This document shows positions 6,855 through 13,938 of a stretch of DNA of 19,643 bases, one piece after another. The notes beneath the pieces are model-generated. The model was not told the DNA's origin. It saw only the letters and a program-made list of their open reading frames with translations, and did not search any database. Both the position numbers and the translations under genes were made by a program. This stretch comes from UBA6019 sp035535055 (GTDB taxonomy: Bacteria > Chloroflexota > Dormibacteria > Dormibacterales > Dormibacteraceae): assembly GCA_035535055.1 (NCBI GenBank), contig DATLQT010000081.1:1-19643 (forward strand), in the 5' to 3' direction. How positions within the stretch are numbered: position 1 is the stretch's first letter; every line of letters starts with the position of its first letter.

Positions 6855-8756
6855 ATGGAGTCAGGCCGCCTCACCCAGCCGTTGGTGCGTGACGAGGGCG
6901 TTCTCCGGCCCGCGAGCTGGGAGGAGGCGCTCGACCGCGCGGCGGCGGGTTTCAGGCGCGAGCTCAAAGCCCACGGCCCCGCCGCCTTCGGCCTCTTCAG
7001 CTGCTCGAAGGCGACCAACGAGCTGAACTTCATCACCCAGAAGTTCGCCCGCCAGGTTATCGGCTCCAACAACGTCGACAGCTGCAACCGGACTTGACAC
7101 GCCCCCTCCGTCGTCGGTCTGGCGACAGTGTTCGGGGCCGGGGGAGGGACCAGCAGCTACCGCGAGAGCGAGACCGCGGACCTGATCCTGCTCTGGGGCT
7201 CCAACGCCCGTGAGACGCACCCGATCTTCTTCCACCACGTCCTCAAGGGGATCCACGCCGGCGCGCGGCTGATCGTGGTCGATCCCCGGCGGACCAGCTC
7301 GGCCCGCTGGGCGGACCTGTGGCTCGGCCTCGAGGTGGGCAGCGACATCTCGCTGGCCAACGCGATGGCGGGGGAGATCATCCGCGCCGGCCTCGTCAAG
7401 GAGGAGTTCGTGGCGGTCGCGACGACCGGCTTTGACGCCTACTTTGAGTGCGTCGCCGCCTACCCGCTGGAGCGCGCCGAGCGGGACACCGGGATCCCGG
7501 CCGAGGTGATCGCCGAGGTGGCCCGGGCCTACGCGCAGGCCGGCCGGGCCCAGCTCTGCTGGACCCTCGGCATCACCGAGCACCACAACGGCGTCGACAA
7601 CGTGCTGGCGCTGATCAACCTGGCCCTGCTGACGGGCCACGTCGGCCGCGACGGCTCCGGCCTCAACCCGCTGCGGGGCCAAAACAACGTCCAGGGCGGG
7701 GGCGACATGGGCGCCATCCCCAACCGGCTGCCGGGCTTCCAGGACGTCGAGGACGCCGCGCTGCGGGCTCCCTTCGAGGCGGCCTGGGGCTGCACCATCC
7801 CGCCCCGCCGGGGCCTCCACCTGAGCCAGATGTTCGAGGCCATGGAGAAGGGCGAGCTTACCGCCCTCTACGTGGTCGGGGAGAACCCCGCCCAGTCGGA
7901 GGCCGACCAGCACCGCGCGCTCGGCCTCTTGAAGGGCCTGAAGCACCTGGTCGTCCAGGACCTCCACCTCACCCGGACCGCCGAGCTGGCCGACGTCGTC
8001 CTGCCGGCGACGGCCTCCTGGTCGGAGTCGGAGGGCACTGTCACCAACAGCGAGCGGCGAGTCCAGCGGGTGCGCCGGGCGCTCGCTCCGCCGGCCGGCG
8101 CCCGCGACGACATCGAGATCGTCGGCGAACTGGCCCGCCGGCTCGGCCGCGACTGGCACCAGTGCAGCTCGGAGCAGGTCTGGGACGAGCTTCGCAGCCT
8201 CTCGCCGATGCACCGGGGGATGAGCTACCCCCGGCTGGAGGCGATGGACGGCATCCAGTGGCCCTGCCCGGAGGAAGGGCACCCGGGCACGCCGACCCTC
8301 CACGCCCGGCTCTGGGCGCGCCCGGTCGAGGGGCCGCGGGCGCCCTTCAGCGCGGTCGAGTTCGAGCCGCCGGTGGACGAGCTGACGCCGGATTACCCGA
8401 TCCGGCTCACCACCGGCCGCCGCCTCGACTCCTTCAACACCGGCGTCCAGAGCGGCCGCTACGACTCGCCTTTGCGCCGGGGCGAGACCATCGACCTCCA
8501 CCCCGCGGACGCGGCCAAGCTGGGCCTCGCCGAGGGCGAGGTGGCGCGCGTCGTCTCCCGCCGGGGAGCCGTCGAGGCCCCCGTCCGGCTCGACCCCGGA
8601 CTCCGCCCCGGCCTCGCCTTCATGACCCTCCACTTCCCCGACGAGGTGGCGACCAACCTTTTGACGATCGACAGCTGGGACCCGCAGTCGGGCACCGCCG
8701 AGTTCAAGGCCAGCGCCGTGCGCGTCGAGCGCGCCGGGCAGCCGGTGGCGGGCTGA
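6855..8756 (+). CDS. fdhA: formate dehydrogenase catalytic subunit, selenocysteine-containing, lacking the N-terminal Fe-S domain
   Basis: Oxidises formate to CO2 at a molybdenum or tungsten bis-pterin centre. The frame stops at an in-frame TGA (7095-7097, codon 81) and continues unbroken to 8756. The context NVDSCNRT-U-HAPSVVGL matches the active site of FdhF-type enzymes (NVDCCARV-U-HGPSVAGL in E. coli), so codon 81 is read as Sec, giving 633 residues. Further family marks are LILLWGSNARETHP, the pterin loop GQNNVQGGGDMG (about 275-286), and the C-terminal dinucleotide-binding domain (ATNLLTIDSWDPQSG near the end). The protein begins at RLTQPLVRDEGVLRPASWEEAL. This is the point just after the Fe4S4 domain in normal enzymes, and that domain is encoded separately at 10454-11317. 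The start at 6855 fits this boundary. It is followed 4 bp later by the beta subunit. Confidence 0.93.
7095..7126 (+). other. selenocysteine UGA codon and bacterial SECIS hairpin
   Basis: The UGA at 7095-7097 is followed by a hairpin at 7110-7126. Pairs are G7110-C7126, U7111-A7125, C7112-G7124, G7113-C7123, the wobble U7114-G7122 and C7115-G7121, with the five-base loop GGUCU (7116-7120). The E. coli fdhF SECIS has the same GGUCU apex, and in both cases exactly 18 nt separate the UGA from it (E. coli from memory). An outer helix, CCCUCC at 7104-7109 with GGAGGG at 7143-7148, may form as an alternative or extension. SelB binding would allow Sec insertion. Confidence 0.88.
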
Positions 8757-8760
8757 GGCG

Positions 8761-10452
8761 GTGGACCTCCGCCTGAGCGGCGCCGCCGCCACCGAGGTCG
8801 AAAGGGAGGCGATCGACGCCGTGCTCGGCCCGGCGGTCAAGGCGGGTTCCCGGGTGGTCCGCGGCGGCCACCGGGATCGCGAGCGCCGCCACCTGCTGCT
8901 GCCCGCCCTGCACGCGCTCCAGGACCGGGTGGGCTGGGTGAGCCGCGGCGCCACCGAGCACCTGGCCGAGCGGCTGGCGGTGGCGCCGGCCGAGATCCAC
9001 GGCGTCGCCAGCTTCTACCACCTGCTGGCGACCCACCCCGGGCCTAAGACCGTGGTCCACGTCTGCGACGACGTCGCCTGCCTGGCCGCCGGGGCGGGGA
9101 AGCTCTTCGCCGAGCTCGACGCCTCCGGCGCCGCCTGGAAGCGGAGCCCCTGCCTGGGCCACTGCGAGCACGGTTCGGCGGCGCTGGTCCGCCGCGCCGG
9201 CGGCCGGGGCGAGGCCCTCGATGTGACCCTGGCGCCGGTGACCGCCAGCCAGGTGACCGACCTTTTGGCCGGCGGGCCGGCGCCCAGCCAAGGGGTGCCC
9301 GACCTGCCCGCGCCGGGCGAATTCAGGGCGCTGCGGCGGGCCCGGGAGCTGGGACCGGACGGGGTGCTGGCGGAGCTGGCCGCGGGCCGGCTGGTGGGCC
9401 GGGGCGGCGCCGCCTTCGCCACCGCCCGCAAGTGGGAGGCGGTGGCGCGCTCGCAGCTGCGCCCGCGCTACGTCGTCTGCAACGCCGACGAATCGGAGCC
9501 GGGGACCTTCAAGGACCGGGTCCTGCTCGAGCGCGACCCCTACCAAGTCCTCGAGGCGATGCAGGTCTGCGGGCACGTGGTGGGCGCCGAGCGCGGCTTC
9601 ATCTACATCCGCGACGAGTACCCCAGGGCCCGCTCGCTGGTCGCCGCCGCGATCGAGCGCCTGCGGGCCGGCGGCCTGCTGGAGGGCTTCGAGATCGAGC
9701 TCCGCCGCGGCGCCGGCGCCTACGTCTGTGGCGAGGAGACCTCGCTCTTCAACTCGATCGAGGGCCATCGCGGCGAGCCCCGCAACCGGCCGCCCTTCCC
9801 GGTCGAGAGGGGCCTTTTCGGCCGCCCGACGGTGATCAACAACGTCGAGACCCTGGTCGCGGTGGCGCGGATCCTGGAGGAGGGCGGCGAGGCCTACGGC
9901 CGGCTGGGCACCGCCGGCTCGGCCGGAACCAAGCTCTTCTGCGTCTCGGGCGCGGTCGAAAGGCCCGGCCTCCAAGAGGTCGAGTTCGGCGCCACGCTGG
10001 GCCAGCTGATCGAGCTGGCCGGAGGCGTCCGCTCCGGCCATACCCTGCAGGCGGTGCTGCTCGGCGGCACGGCCGGCTCGCTGGTCGGAGCGGGCCGGCT
10101 GGACCTGCCGCTCACCCTGGAGGCCACCCGGGAGGCAAAGACCACCATCGGCTCGGGCGCCGTCGTCGTCTTCGACGAGACCAGTGACCTGGGCGAGGTC
10201 GCGGTGCGGATCGCGCGCTTTTTCCGGGAGGAGTCCTGCGGCCAGTGCGTGCCCTGCCGCGTCGGCACCGTCCGCCAGGAGGAGGCGCTCCGCCGGCTCT
10301 TCGCCGGGCGGCCGCTCGGCTCCCGCGAGGAGGAGCTGGTCCGGCTCAAAGACATCGCCCAGGTGATGCGCGACGCCTCCATCTGCGGGCTCGGCCAGAC
10401 CGCCGCCAACGCCGTCCAGAGCGCGCTGGTGCAGCTCGGGATGCAGGCCTGA
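8761..10452 (+). CDS. fdhB: NAD-linked formate dehydrogenase beta subunit, NuoE-NuoF fusion
   Basis: A 563-residue diaphorase subunit that passes electrons from the catalytic chain to NAD+. Residues about 15-170 are NuoE-like, with the thioredoxin-fold [2Fe-2S] ligands Cys102, Cys107, Cys131 and Cys135 (CDDVAC and CLGHC). Residues about 190-563 are NuoF-like. They carry GRGGAAF (213-219) and NADESEPGTFKDR (241-253) for FMN and NADH, GAGAYVCGEETSLFNSIEG (317-335), and a [4Fe-4S] set at Cys493, Cys496, Cys499 and Cys542. The GTG start at 8761 lies 4 bp after the catalytic gene, and the TGA is 1 bp before the next ATG, so all three genes are one translationally coupled unit. A hydrogenase diaphorase is excluded by the neighbours. 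Confidence 0.93.
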   Translation: MDLRLSGAAATEVEREAIDAVLGPAVKAGSRVVRGGHRDRERRHLLLPALHALQDRVGWVSRGATEHLAERLAVAPAEIHGVASFYHLLATHPGPKTVVHVCDDVACLAAGAGKLFAELDASGAAWKRSPCLGHCEHGSAALVRRAGGRGEALDVTLAPVTASQVTDLLAGGPAPSQGVPDLPAPGEFRALRRARELGPDGVLAELAAGRLVGRGGAAFATARKWEAVARSQLRPRYVVCNADESEPGTFKDRVLLERDPYQVLEAMQVCGHVVGAERGFIYIRDEYPRARSLVAAAIERLRAGGLLEGFEIELRRGAGAYVCGEETSLFNSIEGHRGEPRNRPPFPVERGLFGRPTVINNVETLVAVARILEEGGEAYGRLGTAGSAGTKLFCVSGAVERPGLQEVEFGATLGQLIELAGGVRSGHTLQAVLLGGTAGSLVGAGRLDLPLTLEATREAKTTIGSGAVVVFDETSDLGEVAVRIARFFREESCGQCVPCRVGTVRQEEALRRLFAGRPLGSREEELVRLKDIAQVMRDASICGLGQTAANAVQSALVQLGMQA

Positions 10453-10453
10453 G

Positions 10454-11317
10454 ATGGCGCTCGCCCTCAACGTCGACGGCCGCGAGGTGGAGGTCGCCGA
10501 GGGAGCCTCGGTCCGCGAGGCCTGCGCCGCCGCCGGCGTCACTGTCCCCACCCTGTGCTACAACGACGGCTTCACCCCCGCCAACGCCTGCCGCCTCTGC
10601 GTCGTCGAGCTGGAGGGATCCCGGACCCTGGTCGCCGCCTGCTCCCGCCCGGCCGAGCAGGGGATGCGCGTGCTCACCGCGTCCGAGCGCGTCCGCCACA
10701 GCCGGCGGATGGTGCTGGAGTTCCTCGGCTCCTCGGTCGACCTCTCGCTGGCGGCGGGGCTGGCCGGACCGCTCGCCGAGTACGGGGCGCGGCCGGAGCG
10801 CTTCGGCGCCGCCGCCGAGACGGTCGCCCAGCCCCCCAAGGTGGACAACCCGCTCTACGTGCGCGACTACTCCAAGTGCGTGCTCTGCTATCGCTGCGTG
10901 CAGGCGTGCGGCAGCGAGGCGCAGAACACCTTCGCGATCTGGGTCTCCGGCCGCGGCTTCGAGGCGCGGATCGCGACCGAGTACGACGCCGCCCTCCCCG
11001 ATTCCGCCTGCGTCTACTGCGGCAACTGCGTCCAGGCCTGCCCGACCGGAGCGCTGAGCTTCAAGAGCGAGTACGACCTCCGCCAGGCGGGCACCTGGGA
11101 CCAGAGCCGGCAGGCGCAGACGACGACCATCTGTCCCTACTGCGGCGTCGGCTGCAGCCTCGAGCTGCTGGTCCAAGACAACCAGGTGGTCCGGGTCAGC
11201 TCACCGGCCGGCCACGACATCACCCGGGGCAACCTCTGCATCAAGGGCCGCTTCGGCACCCAGGCGCCGGAGGGCGCGGGGGTGGCTAGGCGGTTCCCGG
11301 CTCGTCCCCCGAGTTGA
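10454..11317 (+). CDS. NuoG-like Fe-S subunit carrying the detached N-terminal domain of formate dehydrogenase alpha
   Basis: A 287-residue electron-wire protein. In order it has: a [2Fe-2S] plant-type ferredoxin domain (Cys35, Cys46, Cys49, Cys63), a linker (about 70-135), two [4Fe-4S] motifs (Cys142/145/148/152 and Cys186/189/192/196), and a molybdopterin-oxidoreductase Fe4S4 domain (Cys227, Cys230, Cys234, Cys262, ending GNLCIKGRFG). In usual NAD-linked enzymes these precede the catalytic domain in one chain; here the chain ends about 20 residues after GRFG. The linker lacks the HxxxCxxCxxxxxC motif that ligates a further [4Fe-4S] cluster in NuoG and FdhA relatives. It starts 1 bp after the beta-subunit stop. 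Its 3' end overlaps convergent zwf by 32 bp. Confidence 0.92.
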   Translation: MALALNVDGREVEVAEGASVREACAAAGVTVPTLCYNDGFTPANACRLCVVELEGSRTLVAACSRPAEQGMRVLTASERVRHSRRMVLEFLGSSVDLSLAAGLAGPLAEYGARPERFGAAAETVAQPPKVDNPLYVRDYSKCVLCYRCVQACGSEAQNTFAIWVSGRGFEARIATEYDAALPDSACVYCGNCVQACPTGALSFKSEYDLRQAGTWDQSRQAQTTTICPYCGVGCSLELLVQDNQVVRVSSPAGHDITRGNLCIKGRFGTQAPEGAGVARRFPARPPS

Positions 11318-12686
11318 CCCAGCGGATGCCGCCGTTGGCGATCACCAGGTCGTCGGCGGCGCCCGGGCCCCAGGAGCCGCGCTCGTAGGTCTCCGGGTGG
11401 CCCTCCGCCTCCCAGGCCGAGACCAGCGGGTCGACGATCTCCCACGAGCGCTCGATCTCCCGGCCGCCGGGGAAGACGGTGTGGCCGCCGGCCAGCACCT
11501 CGCTCAGCACGTTGTCGTAGGCGTCGGGCAGCGGTGCTCGAGCCAGCCGGCGGTACTCCAGCTTCATCCCGGCGGGGACCATCTCGAAGCGCGGTCCCGG
11601 CCGCTTGGCGCCGATCCGCAGCGTGATGCCCTCGTCGGGCTGGATCCGGATCACCAGCAGGGTGGGGATCGGCCGCTGGCGGCGCCCTCCGACCGCCAGC
11701 TGGGGCGCGTCCCGCCAGCGGACGACGACCTCGGTCACCTGCCGGCGGAGCGACTTGCCGGTGCGGATGAAGATCGGCACGCCGTCCCAGCGCCAGTTCT
11801 CGATCGACACCCTGGCCGCGGCGAAGGTCTCCCGGCGGCTATCGGGGTCGACGCCGTTCTCGTCCAGATAGCCCTCGTATTGGCCGCGCACGGCGGCGTT
11901 GTGATCGAGCGGCTCGACCGCGCGCAGCAATTCCAGCTTGGCCTTGCGGATGTCGGCCGGGTCGAAGGTGGTGGGCGGTTCCATGGTCACCAGCGCCAGC
12001 ACCTGGAGGACGTGGTTTTGGACCATGTCGCGAACCGCCCCGATGCGGTCGTAGTAGCCGGCCCGGTTGACGATCCCGATCTCCTCGGCGGCCGTGATCT
12101 CGATCGACTGGACCATGGTGCGGTTCCAGACCGGCTCGAAGATGGAGTTGGAGAAGCGGAAGGCGAGCACGTTCTGGACTGTGTCCTTGGCCAGGTAGTG
12201 GTCGATCCGGAACACCTGGTCCTCGCTGAACAGCTCGCGCAGCTGCTGGTTCAGCCGTCGCGCACTGGGGGCGTCCTGGCCGAGGGGCTTTTCGACCACG
12301 ATCCGCTGGTTGGCGTTGTCCCGGCTCGCCAGCCCGGCCTCGCTGAGGGCGCCGAGGATGGAGCCGAAGGTCTGGGGCGGCGTGGCCAGGTAGAAGACGA
12401 CGCCGCGGCCGTGGCCGAGCCGCTCTTTCAGGTCCGAGTAGCTGGCGGGCGAGTCGTAGTCGAGCCGCACCCAGTCCGCCTCGGCCCCCAGCGCCGCGCT
12501 GCCGCTGGCCTCGGTGACGATCTCTTGGAAACCGGCCCGACTGATGTCGGAACGGCCGGCGCCGAGCACCCTCAGGCCGCCCATGTTCCCATCGAGGCTG
12601 TGGAGCGCGGGGATGATCTTGCGCCGTGCCAGATCCCCGGAGGCCCCGAAAATGACGAGGTCGGTGGGCGCGCGCCTGTCGCTCAT
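11286..12686 (-). CDS. zwf: glucose-6-phosphate 1-dehydrogenase
   Basis: First step of the oxidative pentose phosphate route, making 6-phosphogluconolactone and NAD(P)H. The 466-residue chain has the nucleotide-binding GASGDLARRKIIPAL (residues 14-28), VEKPLGQD (131-138) and the active-site signature RIDHYLAKDTVQNVLAFRFSN (160-180, with His163 and Lys167). The usual GKE is AKD here. Length is slightly below the family's typical 480-510. I chose the ATG at 12686 over the in-frame GTG at 12701, because the TAGTGT box 11 nt upstream overlaps that GTG. No gnd or pgl gene is adjacent. It diverges from the rraA-like gene and converges, with overlap, on the formate dehydrogenase operon. Confidence 0.96.
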   Translation of the reverse strand: MSDRRAPTDLVIFGASGDLARRKIIPALHSLDGNMGGLRVLGAGRSDISRAGFQEIVTEASGSAALGAEADWVRLDYDSPASYSDLKERLGHGRGVVFYLATPPQTFGSILGALSEAGLASRDNANQRIVVEKPLGQDAPSARRLNQQLRELFSEDQVFRIDHYLAKDTVQNVLAFRFSNSIFEPVWNRTMVQSIEITAAEEIGIVNRAGYYDRIGAVRDMVQNHVLQVLALVTMEPPTTFDPADIRKAKLELLRAVEPLDHNAAVRGQYEGYLDENGVDPDSRRETFAAARVSIENWRWDGVPIFIRTGKSLRRQVTEVVVRWRDAPQLAVGGRRQRPIPTLLVIRIQPDEGITLRIGAKRPGPRFEMVPAGMKLEYRRLARAPLPDAYDNVLSEVLAGGHTVFPGGREIERSWEIVDPLVSAWEAEGHPETYERGSWGPGAADDLVIANGGIRWVNSGDEPGTA

Positions 12687-12697
12687 AGCCGCCCTGA

Positions 12698-12703
12698 ACA
12701 CTA
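12698..12703 (-). promoter_or_regulatory. candidate -10 box of zwf
   Basis: TAGTGT on the minus strand ends 11 nt before the ATG at 12686. The 69 bp zwf/rraA gap also holds the opposing box for the rraA-like gene. No Shine-Dalgarno site is evident before zwf. Confidence 0.4.
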
Positions 12704-12742
12704 CCGGCTGGCCCGTCGGCGGGAGGCGGCCACCGGTTCGAG

Positions 12743-12748
12743 GACAAT
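12743..12748 (+). promoter_or_regulatory. candidate -10 box of the rraA-like gene
   Basis: GACAAT, a one-mismatch -10, ends 7 nt before the ATG at 12756, consistent with a leaderless start. An AGG lies only 2 nt before the ATG, too close for good ribosome binding. Confidence 0.35.
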
Positions 12749-12755
12749 TGAGGCG

Positions 12756-13334
12756 ATGATCGAAGTCCCCGACTGGCTCAACTCGACGCTGGCCTCCGAC
12801 GCGGGCGGAGGAGCGGGAGCCATCACCTCGCTGGTCCCGCTGCGGCCCGGTCAGCTGGCGGTGGGACCGGCGACCACGGTCCGGGTTGCCCCGGGGGACA
12901 ACGGTGACCTCCGAGCCGTCCTCGCCGCGGACGGGGAGGCGGGGGGCATCTTGGTGGTGGCCGGTTCAGGAGCATCGGACCGGGCGGTGATCGGCGGCCT
13001 CATGGGGAGCTGGATCGAGAACCGCGGCTACCGCGCGGTCGTGATCGAGGGCCGGGTGCGGGACTCGGCCGAGCTGCGCACTCTGAAGCTCCAGGTCTGG
13101 TGCACGGGCGTCACCCCGGTCGCGGCGGGGAAGGAGGGCGGCGGCGCGGCCGGTGGAACCATCCGCTGCGCCGGGGTGGAGGTATCGCCGGGCGACTGGG
13201 TGATCGCCGACGACGACGGCGTCGTCGTCTGGCCGGCGGCCGAGGTTCCCGCGCTGCTGGAGAAGGCCCGGGCGAGGCTGGAGAAGGACACCGGGCGCGC
13301 CGCGATCCTGGCGGCGGGGGGAGGGCTCGATTGA
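12756..13334 (+). CDS. RraA-like protein (HMG aldolase / RraA superfamily)
   Basis: A 192-residue protein with the RraA fold: an N-terminal region with the gating/cap elements, then GGLMGSWIENRGYRAVVIEGRVRDSAELR (residues about 78-108), which corresponds to the phosphate/pyruvate and metal site of class II HMG/CHA aldolases (usually GxxxxxxAxxxGxxGxVxDGxxRD). Here the DG is EG, so the divalent-metal ligand set may differ. The C-terminus has the family motif GDWVIADDDGVVVWP (about 147-161). Members are annotated as RNase E inhibitors, demethylmenaquinone methyltransferases or aldolases; without RNase E context the aldolase-like role is likelier but unproven. Its stop codon overlaps the TTG start of pncA. 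Confidence 0.82.
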   Translation: MIEVPDWLNSTLASDAGGGAGAITSLVPLRPGQLAVGPATTVRVAPGDNGDLRAVLAADGEAGGILVVAGSGASDRAVIGGLMGSWIENRGYRAVVIEGRVRDSAELRTLKLQVWCTGVTPVAAGKEGGGAAGGTIRCAGVEVSPGDWVIADDDGVVVWPAAEVPALLEKARARLEKDTGRAAILAAGGGLD

Positions 13335-13888
13335 CCAAGGCGCTGGTGATCGTGGACGTCCAGAACGACTTCTGCGAGGGAGGGAGCCTCGCCGTGAAGG
13401 GCGGCGCCGCGGTCGCGGCCGCACTCACCGAGCACCTCCGCCGCCATCGCGGCGACTACGCCCTGGTCGCGGCCACCCGCGACTATCACGTCGATCCCGG
13501 CGCCCATTTCGCGGCCGAGCCCGACTACCGGGACTCCTGGCCGGTCCACTGCGTCGCCGGAACCGACGGCGCCGAGCTCCATCCCGCCCTCGACCGCTCC
13601 GGCATCGACCTGGTGTTCGACAAGGGCCGCGACAGCGCCGCCTACTCCGGCTTCGAGGCGCGTTCGGCCACCGGCGAACTGCTCGGCGACAAGCTGAAGG
13701 ACGCCGGTGTCGGAGAGCTCGAGGTGGCGGGCATCGCCACCGACTACTGCGTGCGGGCGACCGTCCTCGACGGCCTGAAAGCGGGTTTCAGAGTGCGGCT
13801 GCTACCGGCCCTTTGCGCCGGGGTCGCCGAGGACACCAGCCGGGCAGCCATCGCCGAGATGAAGCAGGCCGGGGCCGCGACCGCCTAG
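13331..13888 (+). CDS. pncA: nicotinamidase (isochorismatase-like hydrolase)
   Basis: Converts nicotinamide to nicotinate for NAD salvage. All catalytic landmarks are visible in 185 residues: Asp9 (VDVQNDFCEGGSL), Lys98 (FDKGRDSAAYSGF) and Cys140 (GIATDYCVRATVLDGLKAGF), plus the metal-binding Asp51, His53 and His59 (TRDYHVDPGAHF). WPVHCVAGTDGAELHP is also characteristic of nicotinamidases rather than other isochorismatase-like enzymes. The start is a TTG sharing its TTGA with the rraA-like gene's stop (4 nt overlap); a purine-rich GGGGGGAGGG about 6 nt upstream is a strong ribosome binding site, unlike most starts here. A bidirectional terminator follows 4 bp after the stop. Confidence 0.93.
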   Translation: MTKALVIVDVQNDFCEGGSLAVKGGAAVAAALTEHLRRHRGDYALVAATRDYHVDPGAHFAAEPDYRDSWPVHCVAGTDGAELHPALDRSGIDLVFDKGRDSAAYSGFEARSATGELLGDKLKDAGVGELEVAGIATDYCVRATVLDGLKAGFRVRLLPALCAGVAEDTSRAAIAEMKQAGAATA

Positions 13889-13892
13889 AAAA

Positions 13893-13921
13893 GGAGAGGC
13901 CGGCCCAAGGCCGGCCCCTCC
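13893..13921. terminator. bidirectional terminator between pncA and the secreted-protein gene
   Basis: A long GC stem: GGCCGGCC (13898-13905) pairs with GGCCGGCC (13909-13916) across a CAA loop, and four more pairs extend it past one mismatch. On the minus strand it is followed by TTTT, making it an intrinsic terminator for the secreted-protein gene. On the plus strand the T-run is missing but the stem lies just past pncA. Confidence 0.8.
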
Positions 13922-13938
13922 CCAAGCGATCGAATTAG

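Noticed and set aside
6855..8756. Two separate genes, or a nonsense-mutated formate dehydrogenase pseudogene
   Set aside because: The TGA sits exactly at the Sec codon of the family, a SECIS hairpin follows at the right spacing, the reading frame does not change, and the rest of the operon is intact.
6861..8954. A 697-codon open frame on the minus strand opposite the formate dehydrogenase catalytic gene
   Set aside because: Its protein is Gly/Arg/Ala-rich with no family features, and the opposite strand encodes a clear enzyme. Long antisense frames are expected at this GC content. The same holds for 3838-4695, 4696-5862, 8704-10551, 11397-12755 and 17489-18916.
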